Positions 1 through 8,762 of a DNA stretch of 64,000 nt are shown here, piece after piece (within the stretch, counting starts at the first letter, position 1; every line of letters starts with the position of its first letter). This stretch comes from Gardnerella vaginalis (lineage in GTDB: Bacteria; Actinomycetota; Actinomycetes; Actinomycetales; Bifidobacteriaceae): NCBI GenBank assembly GCA_946997215.1, contig CAMPUL010000002.1, forward strand, positions 1 through 64,000, written 5' to 3'. The translations under genes were made by a program, and so were the position numbers. The notes under the pieces are model-generated. The model worked only from the letters and a program-made list of their open reading frames with translations, was not told the DNA's origin and made no database searches.

Positions 1-600
1 ATTATGGATTTGTGCCAAGATCATCGCGGAGAAATGGGCACAATGGAATACATTAGTGCCGACCGCGTGGAAATGCACTACAGAATTCCTCTTGCGGAAA
101 TTGTTTTTGACTTCTTCGATCAGCTTAAAAGCCGCACAAAAGGCTACGCTTCGCTAGATTACCACGAAGATGGCGAGCAAGCTGCAGATCTTGTTAAGGT
201 AGATATTCTTATTCAGGGAGATAAGGTTGATGCCTTTAGCGCGATTGTTCACCGCGATAAGGCATATTCTTACGGCGTTATGATGACAAAGAAGCTTCGC
301 GGACTTATTCCTCGCCAGCAGTTTGAGATTCCAATTCAAGCTGCGATTGGCTCGCGTATTATTGCGCGCGAAACGATTAGTGCGCTTAGAAAAGACGTGC
401 TTGCTAAATGCTACGGCGGCGATATTACGCGTAAGCGCAAGCTTCTTGAAAAGCAGAAGGCTGGTAAGAAGCGCATGAAGATGCTTGGACATGTTGAAGT
501 TCCTCAAGAAGCGTTTGTTGCAGCTTTGGCTACAGACGATAATGCAAACGATAGAGACACTAAAGATAAGATTCGCGCTGCGCAAAAATCCGAAGGCTGA
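1..600 (+). CDS. lepA: Elongation factor 4 (LepA), C-terminal part
   Basis: This is the C-terminal ~199 residues of the ribosome back-translocase GTPase EF4/LepA, cut by the window start; the reading frame is open from base 1. The visible part covers the end of the EF-G domain V-like region (fragment [18 protein letters not shown]) and the LepA-specific C-terminal domain, recognised by [18 protein letters not shown] and [19 protein letters not shown]. GTPase motifs lie upstream, outside the window. The tail after [13 protein letters not shown] is extended by about 25 acidic/charged residues. hemW starts 8 bases after the stop, an arrangement seen in many bacteria, so the two are probably co-transcribed. 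Confidence 0.96.
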   Translation: MMDLCQDHRGEMGTMEYISADRVEMHYRIPLAEIVFDFFDQLKSRTKGYASLDYHEDGEQAADLVKVDILIQGDKVDAFSAIVHRDKAYSYGVMMTKKLRGLIPRQQFEIPIQAAIGSRIIARETISALRKDVLAKCYGGDITRKRKLLEKQKAGKKRMKMLGHVEVPQEAFVAALATDDNANDRDTKDKIRAAQKSEG

Positions 601-608
601 GGCTTATA

Positions 609-1919
609 TTGAATTTTGAATCGAACAAGTCTAGTGAAGATTCGCGTTCAATCATGCCTTTTGAAGTGTACGTGCATGTGCCGTTTTGCTTGCGACGCTG
701 CGGTTATTGCGATTTTAACACGTATACAGCTCGCGATTTGGGGAAGGGCGCAAGTCGAAGCGGATACGCGGATGTTGCAATTCGCGAGATGCGTCTTGTA
801 AAAAAGTGGCAGGAATTTCACGGGATTTTCGAGCCTAAAGCGCAATCTGTTTTCTTTGGTGGCGGCACTCCGACTGTTCTTAAAGCGCAAGATTTAGTGC
901 GAATTTTGCGTGAAATCAGCGAATTGTGGGGCATTATGCCTGGCGCGGAAGTCACAACGGAAGCAAACCCAGATACTGCAGACGAGTCTTACGTTGAAAC
1001 GCTTGCAAAAGGCGGATTCACGCGAATATCTTTTGGAATGCAATCTGCTGTGCCACACGTGCTAAAAACGCTTGACCGCACGCATACTCCAGAAAACGTA
1101 GAGCGCGGAGTTAAAGCGGCGAATGCTTGCGGATTGCGATCTAGTGTTGATTTGATTTATGGCGCTCCAGGAGAGAGCCTAGACGATTGGCGAAAGTCAG
1201 TAGAAATGGCTTTGAGCCTGGGCGTTAATCACGTTTCCGCATATGCGCTAACAGTAGAGCCGCGCACAAAAATGGGTCGCCAAATTGTTGCTGGCACAAT
1301 TCAAGCGCCAGATGACGATGATGAAGCAGCAAAATACGAGTTGGCAGATAGTCTTTTTAGTTCTGCTGGCTTAAAGTGGTACGAGATTTCTAATTGGGCG
1401 CGCACTGGTTTTGAGTCTCGTCACAATCTTGGATATTGGAAGAACATTGATTGGGCAGGAATTGGCCCTGGAGCGCATTCGCATTACAATGCGGCGAGCG
1501 GTCTTAATAAGCAAAGCATGGATGATTGTGCTGTTTTGGCGGATTCAAGCAAGTTTTATAATCTTAGATCTTGGGATATTTTGCATCCAAAACGCTGGGC
1601 GCAGGCGATTAATGCAGGAAACGTGCCTTGGCAAAACTACGAGTGCATAAATAGCGAGGACGCGTTAATAGAAGAAGTAATGCTTGGTTTGCGCATTAGG
1701 GAAGGGCTTAGCGTTGATGAATTGTGCACAAAAATGCGTAAAGCCAATTGCGGATTTGACGATTCGTATTTGCAAAAAGTGCTAATCGAAGTGTGTAAAG
1801 AAGAGTTGGCAGTGTTGAACGAGAATCGTATTATTGCAACGCGCAAAGGTAGGCTGCTCAACGATTTATTAATCGAAAAAATTGTTGATGCGTGCCAAAA
1901 TGGCGTAGTTATGTGTTAA
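609..1919 (+). CDS. hemW: Radical SAM heme chaperone HemW
   Basis: HemW-family radical SAM protein (formerly called coproporphyrinogen III oxidase-like), 436 aa. The [4Fe-4S]/SAM motif C-X3-C-X2-C is at Cys27, Cys31 and Cys34 (VPFCLRRCGYCDF), with the family HVPFC signature and a following GGGTPT SAM-binding stretch. The family is known to bind heme and deliver it to hemoproteins; true coproporphyrinogen oxidase activity is not expected. The start is TTG at 609, just after lepA and behind a purine-rich GAAGG/GAGG segment in the lepA end; an ATG at 654 (residue 16) is the alternative and still keeps the catalytic motif. Second gene of a lepA-hemW unit. Confidence 0.92.
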   Translation: MNFESNKSSEDSRSIMPFEVYVHVPFCLRRCGYCDFNTYTARDLGKGASRSGYADVAIREMRLVKKWQEFHGIFEPKAQSVFFGGGTPTVLKAQDLVRILREISELWGIMPGAEVTTEANPDTADESYVETLAKGGFTRISFGMQSAVPHVLKTLDRTHTPENVERGVKAANACGLRSSVDLIYGAPGESLDDWRKSVEMALSLGVNHVSAYALTVEPRTKMGRQIVAGTIQAPDDDDEAAKYELADSLFSSAGLKWYEISNWARTGFESRHNLGYWKNIDWAGIGPGAHSHYNAASGLNKQSMDDCAVLADSSKFYNLRSWDILHPKRWAQAINAGNVPWQNYECINSEDALIEEVMLGLRIREGLSVDELCTKMRKANCGFDDSYLQKVLIEVCKEELAVLNENRIIATRKGRLLNDLLIEKIVDACQNGVVMC

Positions 1920-1964
1920 AATGATTCGTATTGTGTGAAAATTCAACGCAGAAAGGAATCAATC

Positions 1965-2420
1965 ATGGCAAACCGCAAGGAGCGTAGAGCAAAAGCCAGG
2001 CAGAATCGTAGGGGAATCCCGTCTCAATACGATCAAACAAATGGCCGCGGTCGTGGCGGAATGATTGATGAATACAATCTGCAAGAACATTCAAGAAGAC
2101 TTCAAGAAAACGGCGTTGATGGATGGAAGCCATCTTCTAGCGTTACGCAAAGCCAGAGCAAGATGGAGCGCAATATTAAGCGCGCGCAGGCTGGAGACGA
2201 TACATGGAATGCTGTTCGCAAGGTTATTGGTGTGTGCTCTTGGGCTGTTCTTTTGCTTTCTGCGTTTGCGTTCTTGGTGATTATGTGGTTGCCAAGCCAG
2301 CCAATGGTACTTGTTATAGCTGTTGCAGTGTTGTTTGCTTTGGGCGTATTTGGCCTGTTCTTTAGCTTTAGCAACTCTAAGCAAAATCCGCGCCTCGACG
2401 AGCACGGCACTGCGCTTTAA
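1965..2420 (+). CDS. Small two-helix membrane protein with basic N-terminus
   Basis: 151 aa protein of unknown function. The first ~35 residues are strongly basic (MANRKERRAKARQNRRG) and could contact nucleic acid or phospholipid head groups; residues ~86-108 and ~113-136 form two hydrophobic helices separated by a short loop, so both ends are probably cytoplasmic. ATG 1965 is chosen because AGAAAGGAA lies 7 bases upstream; an in-frame GTG at 1935 is not preceded by a ribosome-binding site. It follows hemW by 45 bases and ends before a hairpin terminator, so it may be the last gene of the lepA-hemW transcript. I do not recognise a named family. Confidence 0.8.
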   Translation: MANRKERRAKARQNRRGIPSQYDQTNGRGRGGMIDEYNLQEHSRRLQENGVDGWKPSSSVTQSQSKMERNIKRAQAGDDTWNAVRKVIGVCSWAVLLLSAFAFLVIMWLPSQPMVLVIAVAVLFALGVFGLFFSFSNSKQNPRLDEHGTAL

Positions 2421-2461
2421 GCGTGGATGCTAAAGATTCTAAATAAGAATACTTTTAATAA

Positions 2462-2501
2462 TTAGGGCGAGTACTTTGGTAATGCAACGTGCTCGCCTTA
2501 A
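2462..2501 (+). terminator. Hairpin terminator after the hemW-membrane protein unit
   Basis: Arms 2462-2474 and 2489-2501 pair over 13 positions (core GGCGAG/CTCGCC, two G-T wobbles) around a 14-base loop, followed by a T/G-rich stretch. It lies 41 bases after the stop codon at 2420. Confidence 0.7.
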
Positions 2502-2510
2502 TTGTTGTTG

Positions 2511-2848
2511 TATGCGACTTTATTCATGCAAATTCTAGTCAAATCATGCAAAATAAATTTTTTGGCTGAAAAGTTTTAATTTGTAAAACTTGCTAATCGA
2601 TTAATAAATTTTCCTCTATTAACATTTAGTTGCATAAATTATTTCAAATGATTATAACAATATGTCATATATTTTTTATCGAAAATCAGTAATTTTCATA
2701 AAATTTTCTAAGATATTTAAAGAAAATCAACAGTTCTTTCTTAGCTTTTTATAAGGGTAAATCATATAAGCTACGAGATTGTACTTATTGTACCTATTTT
2801 GTAACAGACAATTTCATAATGACAAGTGTTCAATGAGGAAGGTAGTCG
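2511..2848. other. A+T-rich intergenic region upstream of the ABC exporter
   Basis: About 340 bases without a convincing gene on either strand. The segment is very A+T-rich. Near its 3' end there are closely spaced TTGTAC and TTGTACC repeats (about 2778-2792) that may belong to the promoter of the exporter genes. AGGAAGG at 2836-2842 is the ribosome-binding site of the gene at 2849. I see no RNA gene here. Confidence 0.5.
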
Positions 2849-4219
2849 ATGACATTTATTTCTCGCGCAATACGCTACGTTTTGAGAAAAAGAGTGAAAA
2901 CAGCAATCGTGTTTGTAATATTAGCATTGATTTCAACGCTTTTGCTGGCATCTTCTGCAGTTGCGATTGCTGCAGAAAAAGAGGGCCAAAAGGTAGAAGA
3001 ACAGGCAGAATCTAGTTTTGTTTTAGCAAATAATCCGCAAGTAAATCCTGGAACTCCAAGGGGAGCAGGAACTGTTAAGCCAAGTGATGTTAAAAAAATC
3101 GCGTCACTTAAAAACGTTGATTCGTATGTTTTACGTCAAAATGTTACTGCCGATTTAGTTGACGCAAAAGCAGCTAGGATCAAAGGTGTTCAAGACTACG
3201 ATGCGCGTAGAGAAAAGCAATTCGGCAACGCTGTAAACCTAGAAGGAACAAACTCTTCTAAGGGCTTAAATGCGTTCAAAACAAAGTCAATTCACATGGT
3301 TAAAGGTAGAGCTTTGCAAGAATCAGATGAGCATGCTTCCTTAATCCACGAAGATTTAGCAAAACTAAATGGCTTAAAATTAGGGGATTCGTTAACACTT
3401 AAAGCAAACTCGTTTGATGCCGATAATCTTAACCACTCTACTGAGCAAGTAAAAACACGCATAGTTGGAATTTACGGCGGAGCTAATAATCGCCCAGTTG
3501 CAACGCGTGCAGAATTAACTGCAAATACTGTGTATACAGATTTGAAAACAACAAGAGAGCTTTACAAATATAAGCCTGGAAAAGAGATATATCAGGACGC
3601 AAGTTTTAAGGTTAAAAAAGGAGCGGACGCAGACTCTGTGATTGAAGAAGCGTCTAAGCTCCCGATTGATTTGCAAAGCTATCAGATTACTCGAGATGAC
3701 CAGTTTGTACAAGGCATGATTGGTGCTGCAAAAGGCGTAAAATCCATGATGAACATAACTGTTGTTGCAGTAAGCGCGTTTGCTGTTGTGGCTCTTGGAT
3801 TGGTTCTTATTCTTTGGATTAATGAGCGTAGAAAAGAAATTGGCGTTCTAACTTCTATTGGTATTAGCAAAGTTTCCCTTGTGTTGCAGCAGCTTTTTGA
3901 GCTTGTGTTGCTTGCGATTCCAGCTATTGCAATAGGCTATGGTTTTGCTAGTGCAATATCTCCTTGGTTTAGCGATTGTGCATTAGGTTCGGTAAAAAAT
4001 TCCGCCGCTCAGCAGCTTAGTTCAATGGGTCAAGCTGGAGGAAACCTGGAATCAAGCATGGCCACTAGAACCTTAGATAAGATTGCTGTTCAAGTTAGCT
4101 CCGATTGCTTAATTCAATCGTCATTTATAGTTCTAGCGATTATTATTGTTGCGGTTGCGCTGTCTTATCTTCCTATTTTGCGAAAGTCTCCTAGAGATTT
4201 GCTTGGCATGCAAAAGTAG
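2849..4219 (+). CDS. FtsX/MacB-type ABC transporter permease
   Basis: 456 aa permease of the FtsX/MacB fold. An N-terminal helix (about residues 18-42, after a basic RKRVK) is followed by a large extracytoplasmic domain (to about residue 295) and three C-terminal helices with the typical cytoplasmic loop INERRKEIGVLTSIGISK. Start ATG 2849 has AGGAAGG 6 bases upstream. The second permease begins 7 bases after the stop, and the ATPase follows at 5770, giving a complete two-permease exporter of the type that moves peptides, lipids or antibiotics by mechanotransmission. The substrate cannot be read from sequence. No two-component genes are adjacent. Confidence 0.88.
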   Translation: MTFISRAIRYVLRKRVKTAIVFVILALISTLLLASSAVAIAAEKEGQKVEEQAESSFVLANNPQVNPGTPRGAGTVKPSDVKKIASLKNVDSYVLRQNVTADLVDAKAARIKGVQDYDARREKQFGNAVNLEGTNSSKGLNAFKTKSIHMVKGRALQESDEHASLIHEDLAKLNGLKLGDSLTLKANSFDADNLNHSTEQVKTRIVGIYGGANNRPVATRAELTANTVYTDLKTTRELYKYKPGKEIYQDASFKVKKGADADSVIEEASKLPIDLQSYQITRDDQFVQGMIGAAKGVKSMMNITVVAVSAFAVVALGLVLILWINERRKEIGVLTSIGISKVSLVLQQLFELVLLAIPAIAIGYGFASAISPWFSDCALGSVKNSAAQQLSSMGQAGGNLESSMATRTLDKIAVQVSSDCLIQSSFIVLAIIIVAVALSYLPILRKSPRDLLGMQK

Positions 4220-4226
4220 GTGTAAA

Positions 4227-5603
4227 ATGACTCAAATTATAAAAAGAGCTTGGCTAGCTATAGTTAGAAAACCAAGGCGTAGTGCTATTTTAGCTTTGAT
4301 TATTACGGTTGTTCTTAGCGCGCTTATTTGTCAAGCGAGTGTTATTGCTTGCGTAAAAAATCTAGAGGATCAAATAACCTCCAACATTGGTTTAGGATTT
4401 AGTGTTTACGCAAAAACGCAAGGGCAGACTTTGCCAGAGCCTGATTCTGCTGGCGATTCTGCTGGCGATTCAGCCAGTGACTCCGTCAGTGATTCTGCTA
4501 AGCAATCGCAGCAAGATATTCCTCAAGATTTGCAAAAAAACGAGGGAATTCCCGAAAGTCTTATTGCAAAGTTTAAAAAGATTAATGGAATAAAAACTAT
4601 TGCAGAAGAAAAAGATGTTTTAGCAAATCCTGTTAACGCTAAAATTGTAGCGCCAATAAATGGTCCGCGTTTAGACAATGATGGAATGTTCTCGCTTGTT
4701 TCCATAACGGGAACAACTAAATCACAGTTAGCGCAGGGATTCCAAGAAGGATTATATAAGCTTGAGGAAGGCAATCATATTGATTCTTCGGTTGCTGGCG
4801 ACTTTAAGCGCGCGAAATCTGCAATAATTCACAAGAGCTTTGCTAAACAAAATAATCTTAGACTCGGGTCTGTTTTAACTCTAAAACAAGGCAGCAAAAG
4901 CATTAATCTTAAGGTTGTTGGCATTTTTTCTGGAAAGATGCAAACAAAGGGTGCGCTTCCTTCCGACTCTTCCGAAAATCGCGTAATAACTGATTTAGAA
5001 TCCGCTCTTTACTTGTTTGGAAGTAAAAATCGCAGTTCTATAAAGTGCGTTATGCAAAATTCAAATAATCTAGAAAAAGCTTTAAAAGAAGCCAATAAAA
5101 TCGCTAAAAACTATGGCAACGGCATGTTTTCTGTAGAAAATAATGCGCAAAGATTTGCCTCTGTTCTTCAATCCGTAAAAACAGTTAAGCAATTAGTAAC
5201 AATGATTTTAATGTGTCTTGCATTAGTCGGAATCATAGTGCTTGGCTTAGTTCTTGTTTTTTGGGTTCGAGGAAGGATTCACGAAGTTGGCGTTCTAATG
5301 GCAATTGGTGTAGAAAAACGTGTTATAGCTTTGCAAATGATTATAGAAGTTTTTATAATATCCGCATTTTGCTCGCTGGCGTCTACTGCGATTAGTGCCG
5401 CAATATCGTCTAGCGTTGGATCAATGCTATTGGCAAATGTTGCAAATGGTGCAATTACATACTCACCTAATCAGTCTTTGCTAACTGGTCAAACAGCGTT
5501 TTCTATTCTTTTAGGATTCGCTATAGCGTTTGCATCTCTATGCATTGCATTTGTGCCAATAATGCTTAAAAAGCCGCGTTCTATACTCAGCTCAATTAGT
5601 TGA
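4227..5603 (+). CDS. Second FtsX/MacB-type ABC transporter permease
   Basis: 458 aa, same topology as the upstream permease: helix at about residues 16-40, extracytoplasmic domain, then three helices with WVRGRIHEVGVLMAIGVEK matching the coupling loop of the neighbour. ATG 4227 is chosen because it follows the preceding stop by 7 bases and begins with the family's basic N-terminus (MTQIIKRAWLAIVRKPRR); upstream in-frame ATG at 4146 would overlap the neighbour by 74 bases. An Asp/Ser-rich repeat (SAGD units) sits just outside the first helix. The two permeases are divergent enough to suggest a heterodimer rather than a recent duplication. Confidence 0.86.
   Translation: MTQIIKRAWLAIVRKPRRSAILALIITVVLSALICQASVIACVKNLEDQITSNIGLGFSVYAKTQGQTLPEPDSAGDSAGDSASDSVSDSAKQSQQDIPQDLQKNEGIPESLIAKFKKINGIKTIAEEKDVLANPVNAKIVAPINGPRLDNDGMFSLVSITGTTKSQLAQGFQEGLYKLEEGNHIDSSVAGDFKRAKSAIIHKSFAKQNNLRLGSVLTLKQGSKSINLKVVGIFSGKMQTKGALPSDSSENRVITDLESALYLFGSKNRSSIKCVMQNSNNLEKALKEANKIAKNYGNGMFSVENNAQRFASVLQSVKTVKQLVTMILMCLALVGIIVLGLVLVFWVRGRIHEVGVLMAIGVEKRVIALQMIIEVFIISAFCSLASTAISAAISSSVGSMLLANVANGAITYSPNQSLLTGQTAFSILLGFAIAFASLCIAFVPIMLKKPRSILSSIS
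4443..4490 (+). repeat. In-frame 12-bp tandem repeat in the permease gene
   Basis: Four consecutive 12-base units, beginning GATTCTGCTGGC; the first two are identical and the next two are degenerate. They encode SAGD, SAGD, SASD and SVSD in the extracytoplasmic linker. Confidence 0.85.
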
Positions 5604-5613
5604 GGAGATTAAA

Positions 5614-5649
5614 GTGGCGTATTTTTATGCACATAATGCTTGCGATTAG
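5614..5649 (+). CDS. Possible 11-codon mini-ORF with strong ribosome-binding site
   Basis: GTG 5614 is preceded at ideal spacing by GAGGAG (5602-5607, overlapping the permease stop) and reads 11 codons (VAYFYAHNACD) to TAG at 5647-5649. It could be a leader peptide, a translational bridge toward the ATPase gene, or the relic of a lost gene start. Only the strength of the ribosome-binding site supports it. Confidence 0.25.
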   Translation: MAYFYAHNACD

Positions 5650-5696
5650 TGAGCAGAACAAGTGCATAGACAGAAATAATCATAAAAATAATAGGT

Positions 5697-5736
5697 AGAT
5701 TTATAACACAGATTTATAAAAAATATAGATTCATAA
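5697..5736 (+). repeat. Iterated AGATTYATAA motif upstream of ABC ATPase
   Basis: Three copies of AGATTTATAA/AGATTCATAA at 5697-5706, 5710-5719 and 5727-5736, spaced 13 and 17 bases apart, in the 166-base gap between permease and ATPase genes. Possible regulator sites or simple slippage products. Confidence 0.6.
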
Positions 5737-5769
5737 AATATAGAGATTAATAGAATATTGGAGTTTATT

Positions 5770-6411
5770 ATGACAACTTTATTAAAACTAAATAACGTTG
5801 ATTACTCTTATGGAGCGACTAATATTGCGGTTCTTAAAAATGTTAATGCAGATTTTGAAGCTGGGAAAATCTATAGCATAACGGGTCCATCGGGAGCTGG
5901 AAAAACAACCATGTTATCTCTTCTAGCTGGTTTAGACTCGCCAACAAGTGGAACAGTATTGTTTAACGGTCAAGATATTTCCAAGAATGGCGGTTATGCT
6001 AATCATCGTAAGAACAATGTTTCCTTAGTTTTCCAGAGTTTTAATCTAATCGACTATTTGACTCCTGTAGAAAATTTGCGTCTTGTTAATCCAAAGGCGG
6101 ATTCTGCGATTCTTAAAGAGCTGGGGCTTAGTGAAGACGAGTCCACTAGAAATATAACAAAGCTTTCGGGAGGGCAGCAGCAGCGAGTGGCTATTGCGCG
6201 AGCGCTTGTATCTTCTGCGCCTGTTATTCTTGCCGATGAGCCAACAGGTAGCTTGGATCCAAACACCACTAAAGAAGTTATAGCAATCTTAAAAGATGCA
6301 GCTCATAAACGCGGAAAATGCGTGATTGTTGTAACGCATTCTAGCGATGTTGCGGCTGCTGCAGACGTAAAATATGTTCTTAAAAATAAGCAGCTAGTAA
6401 AAAAGCAATAA
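5770..6411 (+). CDS. ABC transporter ATP-binding protein (LolD/MacB type)
   Basis: 213 aa nucleotide-binding subunit. Walker [10 protein letters not shown] at residues 39-47, Q-loop VFQSFNLI, signature [15 protein letters not shown] near residue 131, Walker [13 protein letters not shown] near 154, and the H-switch in VVTHSSD. The short length and the SFNLI Q-loop are typical of ATPases paired with FtsX-type permeases, here the two genes at 2849 and 4227. ATG 5770 has GGAG at 5760-5763; TTG 5758 is in frame but has no ribosome-binding site. The gap of 166 bases to the permeases is unusual for this gene set and holds repeats and a mini-ORF. Confidence 0.93.
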   Translation: MTTLLKLNNVDYSYGATNIAVLKNVNADFEAGKIYSITGPSGAGKTTMLSLLAGLDSPTSGTVLFNGQDISKNGGYANHRKNNVSLVFQSFNLIDYLTPVENLRLVNPKADSAILKELGLSEDESTRNITKLSGGQQQRVAIARALVSSAPVILADEPTGSLDPNTTKEVIAILKDAAHKRGKCVIVVTHSSDVAAAADVKYVLKNKQLVKKQ

Positions 6412-6428
6412 AACATTAATAAAACATT
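6407..6428 (+). repeat. 11-bp tandem duplication spanning the ATPase stop codon
   Basis: AATAAAACATT occurs at 6407-6417 and 6418-6428, and a related AATAAAACACT at 6440-6450. The first copy contains the TAA stop (6409-6411). Confidence 0.85.
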
Positions 6429-6471
6429 AGTAAATCACCAATAAAACACTAATTATTAGCCATTTTTCCGT

Positions 6472-6529
6472 GCTTATGCGTAAAGTAAAACTTGCGTATA
6501 AACTTTGCGCATAAGCCGCGTATTTACGC
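6472..6529 (+). promoter_or_regulatory. purE leader inverted repeat with iterated GCGTA/TACGC motifs
   Basis: GCTTATGCGTAAAGT (6472-6486) pairs with ACTTTGCGCATAAGC (6502-6516), 15 positions with one wobble, around a 15-base loop. A second small dyad GCGTA-TT-TACGC lies at 6518-6529. No T-tract follows, so it does not look like a terminator; its position just before the purE ribosome-binding site suggests an operator or leader structure. Function is inferred. Confidence 0.5.
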
Positions 6530-6546
6530 ATATACGGGAGGTTGTT

Positions 6547-7053
6547 GTGGCAGATATTTTAGATTCAAAACCTGTTGTGGCGGTTGTTATGGGCTCTTCT
6601 AGCGATTGGGAAACAATGCGCCACGCATGTGAAATCTTAGAAAAATTTAGGGTGCCGTATATGAAGCAAGTTATTTCTGCACATCGCACTCCAGAACTTA
6701 TGGCAGATTTTGCTCATGGCGCTAGAAAAAACGGTTTTCGCGTGATCATTGCTGGCGCTGGTGGAGCTGCACACTTGCCAGGTATGATTGCTGCTCAAAC
6801 AACGCTTCCAGTTGTTGGTGTTCCTGTAAAATCCCATGCTCTTTCGGGCTGGGATTCTTTGCTTTCTATAGTGCAAATGCCTGGCGGAATTCCAGTTGCA
6901 ACAACCGCTGTTGGCAATTCTGGCGCTACAAACGCGGGCTTGCTTGCTGTAAGCATGCTTAGCACAACAGATAGTCGCCTAGAAGAAGAACTTGAAGAAT
7001 ACCGCAAAGAATTAAAAAAGAAGGTTGAGGAATCTAATGCCGAGCTTATGTGA
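6547..7053 (+). CDS. purE: N5-carboxyaminoimidazole ribonucleotide mutase PurE
   Basis: 168 aa class I PurE, which converts N5-CAIR (made by PurK) to CAIR in de novo purine synthesis. Visible family motifs: [12 protein letters not shown] near the N-terminus, [10 protein letters not shown], and [11 protein letters not shown], the loops that bind the ribose phosphate and carry the catalytic His. The GTG at 6547 is chosen because GGGAGG (6536-6541) lies directly upstream; an in-frame TTG at 6505 lies inside the leader hairpin. The gene overlaps purK by 17 bases, so translation of the pair is likely coupled. Confidence 0.95.
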   Translation: MADILDSKPVVAVVMGSSSDWETMRHACEILEKFRVPYMKQVISAHRTPELMADFAHGARKNGFRVIIAGAGGAAHLPGMIAAQTTLPVVGVPVKSHALSGWDSLLSIVQMPGGIPVATTAVGNSGATNAGLLAVSMLSTTDSRLEEELEEYRKELKKKVEESNAELM

Positions 7054-8209
7054 AGCCACTAATGGTACTGTAAAGTGCTTAATGCCAGGGGCAACTATTG
7101 GAATTATAGGCGGCGGTCAGCTTGGTCGCATGATGGCGATTGCTGCTAGAAGAATGGGCTTTAAAATCGGCGTTTTAGACCCAGCGCATAATTGCCCAGT
7201 GTTCCAAGTTGCGGATTTTCAAGTCGAAGCTGAGTACGACGATTTAGAAGCCTTAAAAAAGCTTGCTAAAAGTTGCGATGTGCTTACGTACGAATTTGAA
7301 AACGTAAACGCAGATGCTTTAGATAGTGTGCGAGATTTGGTTGCTGTTCCTCAAGGAACCGACTTATTGCGAGTTACTCAAGACCGTGTTTTTGAAAAAA
7401 GCTTTATTAACAATCATGGTATTGAAACTGCTAAATGGCGTGAAGTCAACAATTTAGACGATTTAGATAAAGCAATCGAAGAAATCGGTCTTCCTGCAAT
7501 TCTTAAAACGCGCAGAGGTGGTTACGATGGCCACGGTCAAGACGTTTTGCGCACTCAAGAAGACGTTAATAATGTTCGTAATCGCGTAGAAAATGGCCAA
7601 GAGATGCCGCCTTCTATTCTCGAAGGTTTTGTTGACTTTGCTTTTGAAGCATCAATTCTTGTTTCGGGCAATGGCAACGAATTTGTGACTTATCCGCTTG
7701 TAAAAAACGTGCATCACAATAGCATTTTGCACATGACTTTGGCTCCTGCAAATGTTGATACTATGATTCAAGAAGATGCGCATAGCTTAGCGCTTAGGTT
7801 GGCTCAAGGCTTTAAGCTTGCTGGAACGCTTGGAATAGAGCTGTTTATTACTAAAGACAATCGCGTAGTAGTAAATGAGCTTGCGCCGCGCCCTCATAAC
7901 TCGGGTCATTACACGATTGAAGCTTGCGATATGGATCAGTTTGAAGCTCATGTTAGAGGCATTGCTGGATGGCCACTAAAAGAGCCTAAGCTGCTTTCTG
8001 CAGCCGTAATGGTTAATGTTTTAGGCCAGCATGTTGCGCCTACTCGTGCGCTTATTGCGGATCATCCAGAATGGCATGTTCACGATTACGGCAAGGCGGA
8101 GATTCGTAAGAATCGCAAAATGGGTCATATTACTGTTCTTTGCAATAATCCTGTTGAGGAAGCCAATGTGTTAGACTCTACAGGTTGTTGGGATGATGAG
8201 CTTGATTAA
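7037..8209 (+). CDS. purK: N5-carboxyaminoimidazole ribonucleotide synthase PurK
   Basis: 390 aa ATP-grasp enzyme that carboxylates AIR with bicarbonate and ATP to N5-CAIR, the substrate of PurE. The N-terminal [21 protein letters not shown] is the diagnostic Rossmann-like loop; the ATP-grasp core shows [14 protein letters not shown], and the metal/ADP region shows [27 protein letters not shown] 7037 follows TTGAGG in the purE end; an in-frame TTG at 7025 is the alternative. A fur-family gene follows after 27 bases on the same strand. Confidence 0.95.
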   Translation: MPSLCEATNGTVKCLMPGATIGIIGGGQLGRMMAIAARRMGFKIGVLDPAHNCPVFQVADFQVEAEYDDLEALKKLAKSCDVLTYEFENVNADALDSVRDLVAVPQGTDLLRVTQDRVFEKSFINNHGIETAKWREVNNLDDLDKAIEEIGLPAILKTRRGGYDGHGQDVLRTQEDVNNVRNRVENGQEMPPSILEGFVDFAFEASILVSGNGNEFVTYPLVKNVHHNSILHMTLAPANVDTMIQEDAHSLALRLAQGFKLAGTLGIELFITKDNRVVVNELAPRPHNSGHYTIEACDMDQFEAHVRGIAGWPLKEPKLLSAAVMVNVLGQHVAPTRALIADHPEWHVHDYGKAEIRKNRKMGHITVLCNNPVEEANVLDSTGCWDDELD

Positions 8210-8236
8210 AAGTTTTTTGTGGTGAAAGGTTAAATA

Positions 8237-8659
8237 ATGGTTGGTGAGCCAATACGCAGAAACACTAAGCAAAAGGAAACAGTCCTTGAGCATTTAAGAG
8301 CTTCGCGTAATTTTGTTTCTGCTCAAAATTTGCATCGCGCGCTTGTGGAAGATGGCGAAATCATTGGGCTTGCAACCGTTTATCGCCAGCTTAATACGCT
8401 TGCACAAAGCGGAGATGTTGATACTGTGCGTTTTAAGGGTCAACAGCTTTTTAGGATTTGCGATGAAAACACACATCATCATCATCTTGTGTGCGAAAAG
8501 TGCGGCAAAACTGTAGACATAGAGCCTCCAGACGATGAAGGTTGGATTCATAAGATTGCTGAATCTCACGGATACACGGTTATAGACCACACTTTGGAAG
8601 TGTTTGGGCTGTGCAAAGATTGCAATAGTGAGAATGAGAAACTAGAGCACATAAACTAG
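8237..8659 (+). CDS. Fur-family metal-dependent transcriptional repressor
   Basis: 140 aa. The N-terminal winged helix contains the DNA-reading helix (IGLATVYRQLNTL, residues ~43-55); the dimerisation/metal domain shows His80-His83 followed by Cys86-X2-Cys89 and a C-terminal Cys126-X2-Cys129, the structural zinc set of Fur/Zur/PerR proteins. Sequence alone does not tell iron, zinc or peroxide sensing apart. It lies 27 bases after purK; no Fur-like inverted repeat is visible nearby, so autoregulation is unproven. The last codons and stop lie inside a 14-bp tandem duplication. Confidence 0.9.
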   Translation: MVGEPIRRNTKQKETVLEHLRASRNFVSAQNLHRALVEDGEIIGLATVYRQLNTLAQSGDVDTVRFKGQQLFRICDENTHHHHLVCEKCGKTVDIEPPDDEGWIHKIAESHGYTVIDHTLEVFGLCKDCNSENEKLEHIN

Positions 8660-8666
8660 AGCACGT
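8639..8666 (+). repeat. 14-bp tandem duplication over the fur stop codon
   Basis: AAACTAGAGCACAT (8639-8652) and AAACTAGAGCACGT (8653-8666) are adjacent and differ at one base. The TAG stop (8657-8659) lies in the second copy. A further AAAAACAAAAG repeat follows at 8667 and 8687. Confidence 0.88.
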
Positions 8667-8694
8667 AAAAACAAAAGCTAGCGCATAAAAACAA

Positions 8695-8737
8695 AAGAAC
8701 GAGGAACAAATCCAACATTGGGATGTTCCTCGTTCTT
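8695..8737. terminator. Bidirectional terminator between fur and hup
   Basis: Perfect 14-bp stem AAGAACGAGGAACA (8695-8708) / TGTTCCTCGTTCTT (8724-8737) with a 15-base loop, between two convergent genes. A-rich and T-rich flanks fit use from both sides. Confidence 0.88.
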
Positions 8738-8762
8738 GTAAGTCTACGCTTAAAGGTTTAAC

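Noticed and set aside
609-1919. Annotation as coproporphyrinogen III oxidase HemN
   Set aside because: The CxxxCxxC context and linkage to lepA fit HemW; no other heme pathway gene is nearby.
2511-2848. Possible structured RNA in the A+T-rich region before the exporter
   Set aside because: No strong stems or conserved-looking motifs could be found by eye.
5697-5736. Short iterated repeat considered as CRISPR
   Set aside because: Units are only 10 bases with unequal 3-7 base spacers; no cas genes in the window.
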